A stretch of 11,838 nt of DNA from Clostridia bacterium. Its GTDB lineage: Bacteria; Bacillota_E; RBS10-35; JAJYVN01. The position numbers were made by a program, and so were the translations under genes. The number at the start of each line of letters is the position of its first letter. The stretch's first letter is position 1. The notes beneath the pieces are model-generated. The model was not told where the DNA came from. It worked only from the letters and a program-made list of their open reading frames with translations, and did not search any database. Of the stretch, positions 1 to 6,551 are shown piece by piece. The stretch covers positions 1 through 11,838 of the forward strand of contig DAHWHT010000325.1 of NCBI GenBank assembly GCA_027335515.1. The letters run 5' to 3'.

Positions 1-343
1 CCGCGTCCCCCGCGTTCCAGCCCGCTGCCACATCACGCACCTACAGCACCACGCGATCACCCTGCCGTACCGCATACTCCACGAGGCGCAATCGCTGCCG
101 CTCCAGGTTCCCCGCCTCCGCCCGCTTCTCCGTACGGGCCCGGGTGTAGACCGCGGCTGCCTGGTCGCCTCCCGCAGCCCCCTCGCCCAGCAGGGCCAGC
201 ACGTCCCCGCGGGCGTATCGCCGATGCCCACCTTGGAATCGGGCGACGGCCAGCCGACCCCAGATGGGCGTGGGCGGTGGCTACGTCGTGGTCACCACCT
301 CAGATGGCCATCTGGTGGCCTTCCGGCTGGGATAGTCCCCCAT
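1..343 (-). pseudogene. Decayed IS607-family TnpA serine recombinase, 3' end beyond the left edge
   Basis: Read on the minus strand from an ATG at 343, one frame keeps the hallmarks of IS607 transposases. First comes the MerR-like DNA-binding segment ending in GRLAVARFQGGHRRYARGDV (about 260-195). Then comes the resolvase-like segment with VYTRARTEK, GNLERQRLRLVEYA and, past a stop, VRDVAAGWN. The expected family motif YARVSS, which carries the nucleophilic serine, reads YTRART here, so the catalytic serine is gone. Two TAG codons interrupt the frame, at 283-281 and 43-41, and homology continues on both sides of each. The 20 codons before the first stop match the family poorly, possibly because of compensating frameshifts. 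The C-terminal part, and any partner tnpB, would lie left of base 1. It is most likely a dead remnant. The family call is strong; the exact 5' end is not. Confidence 0.75.
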
Positions 344-441
344 GCCCGTGCCGGGCGCCACGGAGCATGAAAATCTGGTAGGCTCCGTATAGACGCACGG
401 TGGCCGTAGCGAGGACACGGGCGCTGGCTTGATTGGAGCCT

Positions 442-522
442 GATGCTCCCCCCCAGCGACCGGCCCTGGGTGGCAGCTGCGAGTGGCCACGCCTGGCGAG
501 CGTGAGTCCGTGGGGGAGCATC
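442..522. repeat. 11-bp perfect inverted repeat enclosing 59 nt
   Basis: GATGCTCCCCC at 442-452 is the exact reverse complement of GGGGGAGCATC at 512-522. The 59 bases between them hold further short complementary stretches, so as RNA this could fold as a closed multi-branched structure. It lies about 210 nt upstream of the lipoprotein start. It could be a 5' leader element, part of the old insertion sequence, or chance in GC-rich DNA. It matches no riboswitch class that I recognise. Confidence 0.4.
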
Positions 523-713
523 CCCCCACACGCCTGCGCCCCGGCAAGCGCCGCCCGTCCATACCGCGAACGGCCGTTTTGCCCTGCGCGCCGGCCCACT
601 ATTTTGTGCCCATCACCGCCTACCGGGGATTTTCGTGGGAGACCCCCCCGAACCTCCGGCCCCCGGTCGTCGATGCGGGTGCGGAGACGGTTCTTGCAAC
701 ACCCACCCGAATC

Positions 714-719
714 GGAGGG
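714..719 (+). promoter_or_regulatory. Ribosome binding site that fixes the lipoprotein start
   Basis: GGAGGG ends 10 nt before the ATG at 730. It is the only good Shine-Dalgarno in this frame and selects 730 rather than the upstream TTG at 433. The resulting protein starts directly with a lipoprotein signal peptide, which supports the choice. Confidence 0.65.
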
Positions 720-729
720 TTGTGCTGCG

Positions 730-1509
730 ATGAGTCTTGTGTCGGCGGACGGATGGTCCCGGACGGCAAAGACGCCTGCCATACATGCCCTCCGGAGACC
801 CGCCTCACTGCTGCTCGTCCTGTTGGGGCTTGTTCTCGGAGCCTGCGCCAGTTTGCCGGGTCGCGCCGGGCCGCCACGCGGCGCGGTCGCGGGACCACTC
901 CGAGGCGTTCTCCCGCACCTCGCCTCGACAACGATACCCGTGTACCTCCCGGGGTCCCTACCGCCCCCTCCGCCTGGGACATCCTACTATGCATCCGTAC
1001 AGGCGAGTCGTGACGCCTATTCGGTAACCATCGGCGTCACCAACCGGCCGGTCGCCGTCAACGGGCCCGCCACCGTGGGCATGGATAACACCATGGGCTG
1101 GATCCGTGGCGGTCCGACGGGCTCGGTGTCCGGCATCTTGCCCACACTGGCAAAGTTCACAGCCCAGCCCCAGTCGGGCCGCCTGAGCGGCAACGTGGAA
1201 GGTACCTTCTATCCCTCTCAGGGAATCGCTTGGTCCGAGGGCGGCTGGCGCTTCATCCTGCGCAACGACTCCGCTCGCCCCACGGCCCCGCAGGCGTTCC
1301 TTCCGGCGATCACAGCCCTCCGCCGCACCCTGCCCTCCTGGGGAAATCCCATCGGTCCCAAGACGCACGGCTGGGTGGTACAGAGCTTCGCGGCCGACAA
1401 CGCCGACTTCCGTATTCTGTGGACGAACGGCTCCACGGCGTACTACATCCGTGGGCACGGCATCGGCGGGATTGCGCTCGCCCGAAGCCTGGTGCGGGTC
1501 AAGCCCTGA
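730..1509 (+). CDS. Predicted lipoprotein of unknown function
   Basis: The 259-residue product begins with a type II signal peptide: basic residues R11, K14, R22 and R23, a leucine/valine-rich core at about 25-37, and the lipobox LGAC with the lipidated cysteine at 39. The mature 221 residues would be tethered to the outer face of the cytoplasmic membrane. After a proline/glycine-rich linker (about 41-85) comes a globular region with YYASVQASRDAYSVTIGVT near 88-106, a GVTNRP segment, and paired aromatic motifs (GIAWSEGGWRF near 174-184 and FRILWTNGSTAYYIRGHG near 228-245), suggesting a repeated beta-rich fold. I recognise no enzyme motif. The start at 730 is supported by GGAGGG upstream and by the signal peptide. 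The gene stands alone, ending at a strong hairpin. I regard it as a real surface protein of unknown role. Confidence 0.8.
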   Translation: MSLVSADGWSRTAKTPAIHALRRPASLLLVLLGLVLGACASLPGRAGPPRGAVAGPLRGVLPHLASTTIPVYLPGSLPPPPPGTSYYASVQASRDAYSVTIGVTNRPVAVNGPATVGMDNTMGWIRGGPTGSVSGILPTLAKFTAQPQSGRLSGNVEGTFYPSQGIAWSEGGWRFILRNDSARPTAPQAFLPAITALRRTLPSWGNPIGPKTHGWVVQSFAADNADFRILWTNGSTAYYIRGHGIGGIALARSLVRVKP

Positions 1510-1510
1510 A

Positions 1511-1547
1511 AGGCCCCGACTCTGGCCACGGCGCCAGGGCGGGGCCT
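1511..1547. terminator. Probable bidirectional intrinsic terminator
   Basis: AGGCCCCG (1511-1518) pairs perfectly with CGGGGCCT (1540-1547). Inside, CTGGC (1522-1526) pairs with GCCAG (1533-1537) around a 6-nt loop. The hairpin begins directly after the lipoprotein stop and is followed on the plus strand by CTTGTT, a weak U-tract. On the minus strand it lies 24 nt after the stop of the convergent hypothetical gene, with only TTC following. A weak U-tract is common in GC-rich genomes. Confidence 0.7.
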
Positions 1548-1570
1548 CTTGTTGGCCTTTGCGGAGCGCC

Positions 1571-1975
1571 TCATCGCCGGAGATTCCCGGTGAGGCGCTG
1601 GGCCACCCGCTCCGGCTCGGCGCACCCGACGATCAACTCATCGTAGTCCGCGCCCTCCAGTCGGACCCTCACGCCGCGCCGGGTGTTCATGTGGACGACA
1701 GCAAACGTCTTGCGTCCCGCTTGCCGGTACGTTCCCACAGCCAGCAGGCCCGGAATCCCCGTTCCCGGCGACCGCCAACCGTGGACGGCGGCGGGCGCGT
1801 CATCGATGACATCCACCGCCCGCACCACCGAGGCCAGCATGCGCAACTCCCCGTGCACCGCCTCGACCTTCTCCAACGCGGTCAGCCGCAGCACCAGTTC
1901 CGCGCCGTCCACCACAAGATCCGCCAACGCCTGCCACCCCCGTCCACGCGCGTCCAGAACGCGGCACCGATTCAA
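1571..1975 (-). CDS. Conserved hypothetical protein
   Basis: This is a small soluble protein of up to 134 residues. It contains the run LRLTALEKVEAVHGELRM (about 29-46), then VVRAVDVIDD, a glycine-rich GTGIPGLLAVGTY, and a C-terminal KTFAVVH ... GVRVRLEGADYDELIVG ... EPERVAQRL. I recall this arrangement from uncharacterised conserved proteins of high-GC bacteria. The strand pattern and closing helix resemble a small PH-like barrel, but that is a guess. No function is known to me. The TTG at 1975 is the longest start. A TTG at 1927, preceded by GGGGGTGG, begins just before the conserved part and may be the true one. The gene lies 36 nt after gtrA on the same strand, so it may be the last gene of the sulfolipid operon. 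A small CGCT-UUCG-AGCG hairpin (1996-2007) lies between them. Confidence 0.65.
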   Translation of the reverse strand: MNRCRVLDARGRGWQALADLVVDGAELVLRLTALEKVEAVHGELRMLASVVRAVDVIDDAPAAVHGWRSPGTGIPGLLAVGTYRQAGRKTFAVVHMNTRRGVRVRLEGADYDELIVGCAEPERVAQRLTGNLRR

Positions 1976-2011
1976 CGCCTGCAGTCGTGGCCCTTCGCTC
2001 GAAAGCGGGTT

Positions 2012-2533
2012 TTAGGATGGGCCGTTGCGGTGGCGGGCGCCGGGCCGGAAGACCACCAGGCGCATGACGAAAAAGCTCATGCTGGACGCGAACGCCATCG
2101 CGACACCCTTGGCGAGGTTCATCTTCACCCAGTGCGGTCCGATGTGCAGGGCATGCACCTGAGAAGCGGTGAGGATCAGGACGAGGTCGTTGATGCCGAT
2201 GTTGAGCACCGACTGCGCGATGAACAGCGTCATCTGGCGGACGCTGCCGTCCGCCTGGCGGCGGAAGGTCCAGCGCGTGTTCCACAGGTAGGAGTTGAGG
2301 ATCGCCAGGGCGACGGCGAGGGAGTTCTCCGCGGTCAGGCCGATCCGGCTGGTGGTGGGGAACAACGCCAGGAGGATATTGAGAATGGCCAGATCCACGG
2401 CGGCGTTGACAAAGCCCACCGTGGCAAATTGACCATACTGGCGCCAGGCCAACGGGCTGCGCCGCGGTGTCGCCGGCTCGCCTGCCGACGGCGGCGGCAC
2501 CGATCGGCCCTCCGCCGGCCAACGGTTCTCCAT
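2012..2533 (-). CDS. GtrA-family four-helix membrane protein
   Basis: The 173-residue product has the four transmembrane segments typical of GtrA/DPMS-like proteins, at about 33-57, 67-90, 102-122 and 140-162. Family signatures are the first helix FATVGFVNAAVDLAIL, the second-helix ending AILNSYLWNTRWTF (asparagines then the WTF at the membrane edge), and the final FFVMRLVVF. Members of this family are thought to help move polyprenyl-linked sugars across the membrane or to assist glycosyltransferases. The ATG at 2533 lies 7 nt after the sqdX stop. Longer starts back to 2662 would overlap sqdX and add a low-complexity arginine-rich tail, so I reject them. The tight spacing says it is translated together with sqdB and sqdX, implying a role in a glycolipid or glycan step, although GtrA is not part of the known SQDG pathway. 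Family certain, substrate unknown. Confidence 0.88.
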   Translation of the reverse strand: MENRWPAEGRSVPPPSAGEPATPRRSPLAWRQYGQFATVGFVNAAVDLAILNILLALFPTTSRIGLTAENSLAVALAILNSYLWNTRWTFRRQADGSVRQMTLFIAQSVLNIGINDLVLILTASQVHALHIGPHWVKMNLAKGVAMAFASSMSFFVMRLVVFRPGARHRNGPS

Positions 2534-2540
2534 CGGCAAT

Positions 2541-3737
2541 TCAGCGCCCCCCGGCACCCGAGCCCCCCGACGCCAAGTGCGGCGCACCCGCCCCCGCCCC
2601 CGCCAGCCCGAGCGCCTCGTCATAGTACCCCAACAGTTGGCGCGTGGGGCCGTCCCAGCCATGCCGCGCCCCGCGAGCCCGGGCGCCGGCCCTCAACCGG
2701 TCGGCGAGCTGCCTGGAACCCGCCAGGGCATCGACCGCCTTCAGGAGCGCCGACGTGTCATCCCCATCGTAGAAGATCCCGGCCTCATCCTCACCCAGCA
2801 GCAGGTGGCTGGGGTGGCTGTGCGCCGCGATAATGGGCAGACCGCAGGCCATGGCCTCCGGCAGCACCAGGCCGAGCGTCTCGGTCGTCGACGGAAACAC
2901 GAAGGCATCGGCCGATGTATACGCCGCGATCAGGTCGTCGCCGTGCAGGTTGCCCGTGAACACCGCCGGCGTACCGGCGAAGGTGGCCTCCAGCGCCTGC
3001 CGCGCCGGTCCGTCCCCCACCAGGGCCACGCGCACGTCCGGCCGGCGGGCCAGGGGAAGCAACCGCTCCAGTTGCTTTTCCGCCGCCAGCCTGCCGACGT
3101 AGAGCAGCACCAGCGGCGCCTGACTGCCTCCACCCAGGCGCAGGCGCATGGCCGGATCGGGGGGCTGGGGCCGAAACCGCCGCAGATCGACGCCGTGGCT
3201 CCAGACCCGCACCCGTGCAAAGCCGTGGCGCACCAACTCATCCCGCGCCGCGTCCGACGTGCACAGGTTGACGGCCGCGCGGTTGTGCAGCAGGCGCATG
3301 TAGGTCCAGATCACCCCGCTCAGGTATCCATAGCCATACAGCTTGGCATAGTGCGGAAAGTGGGTGTGGTAGCTGGCCACCAGCGGGACACCCATGCTGC
3401 GCGCGGCGAGGATGGCCCCGATCCCGAACACCGTCGGGTTCAGGGTGTGGATGACGTCCGGCGAGAAATCCCGCAACAGATCCAGCGTCCGCACCCGCGG
3501 CCAAATGACCCGCTTGTCCGGGTAAAGGAAAAACGGGTTACCGGGAAAACCGACCACGCGGGCACCCGCGTACGTGGGCGGCCCACCGTCCGGCGCCAGG
3601 ACCAGCACCTCATGGCCCAGGCGGTTAAGCTCCTCAAGCGTCGCCAGCAGGCGCGTTACCACTCCATCGGTGGATGGCAGATAGGTCTCCGTGAACATGG
3701 CGACCCGCACAGGCCGTGGCCCCCCCCTCTCGCGCAT
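2541..3737 (-). CDS. sqdX: Sulfoquinovosyltransferase (GT4 family)
   Basis: This enzyme would transfer sulfoquinovose from UDP-sulfoquinovose to diacylglycerol, the last step of SQDG synthesis, at the inner face of the membrane. The 398-residue product has the GT-B two-domain layout. The N-terminal domain carries MFTETYLPSTDGVVTRL (14-30), VLAPDGG, the nucleotide-sugar transferase motif VASYHTHFPHYAKLYGYG (120-137) and NLCTS (157-161). The C-terminal domain has the binding-site motifs YVGRLAAEKQ (213-222), VGDGP (240-244) and PSTTETLGLVLPEAMACGLP (282-301), with E286 and E294 forming the EX7E pair. These follow cyanobacterial SqdX closely rather than generic GT4 mannosyltransferases. The gene starts 20 nt after sqdB, whose product makes the donor. 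The ATG at 3737 is taken; a GTG at 3710, preceded by GAGAGGGGGG, would remove nine residues and is a real alternative. The C-terminal tail is glycine/alanine-rich and probably disordered. Confidence 0.92.
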   Translation of the reverse strand: MRERGGPRPVRVAMFTETYLPSTDGVVTRLLATLEELNRLGHEVLVLAPDGGPPTYAGARVVGFPGNPFFLYPDKRVIWPRVRTLDLLRDFSPDVIHTLNPTVFGIGAILAARSMGVPLVASYHTHFPHYAKLYGYGYLSGVIWTYMRLLHNRAAVNLCTSDAARDELVRHGFARVRVWSHGVDLRRFRPQPPDPAMRLRLGGGSQAPLVLLYVGRLAAEKQLERLLPLARRPDVRVALVGDGPARQALEATFAGTPAVFTGNLHGDDLIAAYTSADAFVFPSTTETLGLVLPEAMACGLPIIAAHSHPSHLLLGEDEAGIFYDGDDTSALLKAVDALAGSRQLADRLRAGARARGARHGWDGPTRQLLGYYDEALGLAGAGAGAPHLASGGSGAGGR

Positions 3738-3757
3738 GCCGCAGGTCGCCCGCCGCC

Positions 3758-4909
<1,152 letters not shown>

Positions 4910-4970
4910 TCACTCTCCCGCTTCCGCGTCTCGCGCCGCCGGCCAGCGGGCCGTTACGCGCCGGACCAGT

Positions 4971-5000
4971 GGGTTGTTCCCCCTTGCGGGCGCGGAACCC
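4971..5000 (-). promoter_or_regulatory. Hairpin in the probable 5' leader of sqdB
   Basis: On the minus-strand RNA, GGGUUCC at the 5' side can pair with GGAAC/AACCC at the 3' side, and an inner CCC/GGG stem is closed by a GCAA (GNRA) tetraloop. It ends 64 nt before the sqdB ATG. It lacks a U-tract, so it is not a simple terminator. It could stabilise or control the sqdB message, or have no role. Confidence 0.35.
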
Positions 5001-5214
5001 TCCCGGCAGCCGAACGGGCGGGGGCCCTTTGTCCATTCCGCTGCCGGCCCTGCCACCTCCGGTCCCACCGGGGGCCCGCGCGGGCCGCGCCGCTCCCCGC
5101 CCGAACCCAACGTACGCCGGGCGCGGCTCCAAAATGGCGCCGCCATCACAACTTCAAGCACATCGGCCGACAAGATGAACAGACGCCGAACGCGCCGGCC
5201 ATACACCGTGCCGC

Positions 5215-5222
5215 AGGAGGTG
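5215..5222 (+). promoter_or_regulatory. Perfect Shine-Dalgarno of the kinase leader ORF
   Basis: AGGAGGTG is fully complementary to the usual 3' end of bacterial 16S rRNA. It sits 8 nt before a GTG at 5231, an ideal distance. It is not used by the kinase itself, which has its own site 145 nt further on. Confidence 0.5.
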
Positions 5223-5230
5223 GGTCTGTC

Positions 5231-5380
5231 GTGCCGAACCACGAATGGTTCATACACGTGCGGAATCTTCCCGTTCACGCCACCCCCGGGGCCGCCTGCG
5301 GTCGCGTTGCTTCAGGGGCATGGGTACCGGCCGGACGCCGGCCGCATGCCCCTGCCCGCGTGGACCGGAGGAGGCTTTGA
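5231..5380 (+). CDS. Possible 49-residue leader peptide upstream of the kinase
   Basis: From the GTG at 5231 a short frame runs to TGA at 5378-5380. The final A is also the first base of the kinase ATG (overlap TGATG). It is preceded by a perfect AGGAGGTG. The predicted peptide begins MPNHEWFIHVRNLPVHATPG, has no membrane helix or recognised motif, and ends arginine-rich (ARVDRRRL). Its second half is encoded by the strong hairpin at 5313-5354, which constrains the sequence for reasons other than protein function. Ribosomes translating it would unfold that hairpin and arrive at the kinase start, so translational coupling is plausible. It may be a leader peptide rather than a functional protein, or the Shine-Dalgarno may be fortuitous. 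Confidence 0.35.
   Translation: MPNHEWFIHVRNLPVHATPGAACGRVASGAWVPAGRRPHAPARVDRRRL
5313..5354 (+). promoter_or_regulatory. Very strong bulged hairpin just before the kinase ribosome binding site
   Basis: CAGGGGCATG (5313-5322) is the exact reverse complement of CATGCCCCTG (5345-5354). Directly inside, CGGCCGG (5328-5334) pairs with CCGGCCG (5338-5344) around a 3-nt loop. The two stems total 17 bp, broken only by a 5-nt bulge GGTAC on the left arm. No T-tract follows, so it is not an ordinary terminator. It ends 12 nt before the kinase Shine-Dalgarno, the right place for translational control. Confidence 0.6.
5367..5374 (+). promoter_or_regulatory. Ribosome binding site fixing the kinase start
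   Basis: GGAGGAGG lies 5 nt before the ATG at 5380 and selects it over an upstream in-frame ATG at 5245, which would add 45 residues of low-complexity arginine/proline sequence. Confidence 0.75.
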
Positions 5381-6309
5381 TGGAAACCGCCGCGGTCTCG
5401 GTGGAACGCCTCGCCCAATACTGGTGCGTCCGCGTCGAGGGACTGGTCACCTCCAGTTTGGTGGCCGAGCTGCGCCGCCTCAGCGCGCACCCCGGCCCAA
5501 CCAAGGTCAACCTCCGCGCCGCCTGGCTGAGCACCGACGGTCTGGAGGCGCTGCGCGCCTGGCACGCGGCGGCACGCGGTGAACTTGAATTGTTGCTGCC
5601 GCAGGCGGTCGCCGCCTTCACCCCGCCGGCCGCCAGTCCACCGCCGCAATCACCGGTCGACCTGCCCGCGATGCTGGCGCACGAACTGCGCGGACCGCTC
5701 GCGATCACCCATCTGCGCCTGCAGTCGCTGGCCGCCCGCCTGTCGACCCACAACCTCGAACCAGAGACGGCGGACTGCCGCAGCGCCATCGCCGGCGTCG
5801 AAGCCGTCAGCCGCCTGTTTGAGATCTATCTGACGGCAAGCCGGCCCTGGCGGACCACCCCGGTCGATCTGAGCGAGATTTGCCGGGCCGCCGCCAAGTT
5901 CGCCGAGAACACGGCGCGCGAGCCCCGCATCGAAGTGGACGCGCCCGAAGCGATGCGGGTGCGGGGCGAACCCCAGGCCCTGCAGCAGCTGGTGTATAAC
6001 CTCCTGCGCAATGCGCTCGAGTCGGGCGCCGAGCCCCCCGCGGCCCGGATCCGCGCCACCCGAGCCGACGCCATGGTGCGCCTGGAGGTGACGGACCAGG
6101 GTCCCGGCTTTCCCTCCGAAGTCCTGGAAAACCCGACCAGGCCAAGGCGCAGCACCAAGCCGGGCGGTATGGGCATCGGGTTGCTGCTGTGCCATTGGAT
6201 CGTGGAGCGGCACCGCGGCACCATCCGCCTCGGAGCCGCGCCGGGCGGCGGCGCGCTCGTGCGGGTGGATCTACCGGCCGCCCCCGGACTCAGCGGATCA
6301 GCTGAATGA
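5380..6309 (+). CDS. Soluble sensor histidine kinase with STAS-like N-terminus
   Basis: The 309-residue protein has no transmembrane segment, so it should sense a cytoplasmic cue. Residues about 5-80 (VSVERLAQYWCVRVEGLVTS, later VNLRAAWLSTDGLEALRAW) have the strand-helix pattern of a STAS domain, followed by a proline-rich linker (82-92). The dimerisation/phosphoacceptor helix carries AHELRGPLAI with the phosphorylated histidine at H101; the threonine or asparagine at H+4, needed by many kinases for phosphatase activity, is glycine. The ATPase domain has the N-box QLVYNLLRNALES (203-215), G1 DQGPGF (239-244) and G2 GMGIGL (263-268); the lid is short. No response regulator adjoins it, so it is an orphan in this window. 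Its leader contains a strong hairpin and a possible coupled upstream ORF. The kinase call is firm; the STAS assignment is by pattern only. Confidence 0.9.
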   Translation: METAAVSVERLAQYWCVRVEGLVTSSLVAELRRLSAHPGPTKVNLRAAWLSTDGLEALRAWHAAARGELELLLPQAVAAFTPPAASPPPQSPVDLPAMLAHELRGPLAITHLRLQSLAARLSTHNLEPETADCRSAIAGVEAVSRLFEIYLTASRPWRTTPVDLSEICRAAAKFAENTAREPRIEVDAPEAMRVRGEPQALQQLVYNLLRNALESGAEPPAARIRATRADAMVRLEVTDQGPGFPSEVLENPTRPRRSTKPGGMGIGLLLCHWIVERHRGTIRLGAAPGGGALVRVDLPAAPGLSGSAE

Positions 6310-6454
6310 ACCCGCCCGCCCACAGAGCCAAGAGACTCGCGCCCGCCCAGCGGGCCATGCGCCCCAGCCCCGGCCGCCGCAGAAAGGCAAACGTACCGAG
6401 CAACCAATAACAGAGGCCGAGCACCGCCGCCACCAGGATCGGTCGCTCAATCAC
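6290..6454 (-). CDS. Small two-helix membrane protein, hypothetical
   Basis: A 54-residue frame opens at a GTG (6454) and ends in TGA at 6292-6290, overlapping the last 20 nt of the kinase gene on the opposite strand. It contains two convincing hydrophobic helices, ILVAAVLGLCYWLLGTFAFL (about 6-25) and WAGASLLALWAGGFIQLI (about 36-53), with an arginine-rich turn RRPGLGRMAR between them. That is the positive-inside pattern of a membrane hairpin and unlikely for a chance frame. The only upstream purine-rich stretch is a G-run ending about 7 nt before the GTG, a weak ribosome binding site. It is transcribed divergently from the NFACT gene. Function unknown; it may be missed by standard annotation because of its size and overlap. 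Confidence 0.55.
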   Translation of the reverse strand: MIERPILVAAVLGLCYWLLGTFAFLRRPGLGRMARWAGASLLALWAGGFIQLIR

Positions 6455-6537
6455 GTGCGCGCCCCCCCCGGCGACTTGCGTCGCGCAGCCCCGCCCCAGT
6501 ACTTTGAACCGCAGCCGCGGCGGGGTCAACGCCCGGC

Positions 6538-6546
6538 AGGGAGGTG
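6538..6546 (+). promoter_or_regulatory. Ribosome binding site fixing the NFACT start
   Basis: AGGGAGGTG ends 5 nt before the GTG at 6552. It chooses this start over the in-frame ATG at 6504, whose extra 16 residues (MNRSRGGVNARQGGGC) have no family counterpart. NFACT proteins characteristically begin with a segment like DAWLLAAVAHEV. Confidence 0.7.
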
Positions 6547-6551
6547 GGTGC

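Larger units (their letters stand above)
344..729. other. Intergenic stretch without a convincing gene
   Basis: This 386-nt stretch lies between the transposase remnant and the lipoprotein gene. Open frames run through it, including an upstream extension of the lipoprotein frame back to a TTG at 433, but they are proline/arginine-rich shadows without a ribosome binding site or recognisable motif. It holds one long-range inverted repeat (442-522) and, at its end, the lipoprotein ribosome binding site. It probably contains the lipoprotein promoter, but no -35/-10 pair stands out. Confidence 0.5.

Noticed and set aside
1..343. Amber codons read as sense (e.g. pyrrolysine) in the transposase
   Set aside because: The intact genes here end in TGA or TAA, never TAG, which would fit rare amber use. 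But the catalytic serine is also lost and the N-terminus is disrupted, so decay explains the stops better.
579..605. Possible promoter TTGCCC/TATTTT for the lipoprotein gene
   Set aside because: Each box matches consensus at only 4 of 6 bases and the spacer is 15 nt, too weak to claim.
1451..2833. 460-codon plus-strand frame across the terminator, hypothetical gene, gtrA and sqdX end
   Set aside because: It runs antisense to well-supported genes, shows Arg/Pro/His-rich low complexity and has no ribosome binding site or motif.
4971..5010. T-box-like sequence GGAGGGTTCCGCG in the sqdB leader
   Set aside because: It resembles the T-box AGGGTGGNACCGCG only partly: the UGGN tRNA-pairing bulge is missing, no specifier stem is evident, and sqdB is not an aminoacyl-tRNA-related gene.
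5073..5086. 14-bp palindrome GGCCCGCGCGGGCC between sqdB and the kinase leader as an operator
   Set aside because: It is composed only of G and C in very GC-rich DNA, where such palindromes occur by chance. There is no second copy or promoter overlap to support a regulatory role.
6476..6505. Possible promoter TTGCGT/TACTTT for the NFACT gene
   Set aside because: The position and 18-nt spacer fit, but each box matches only about half of the consensus; chance cannot be excluded.
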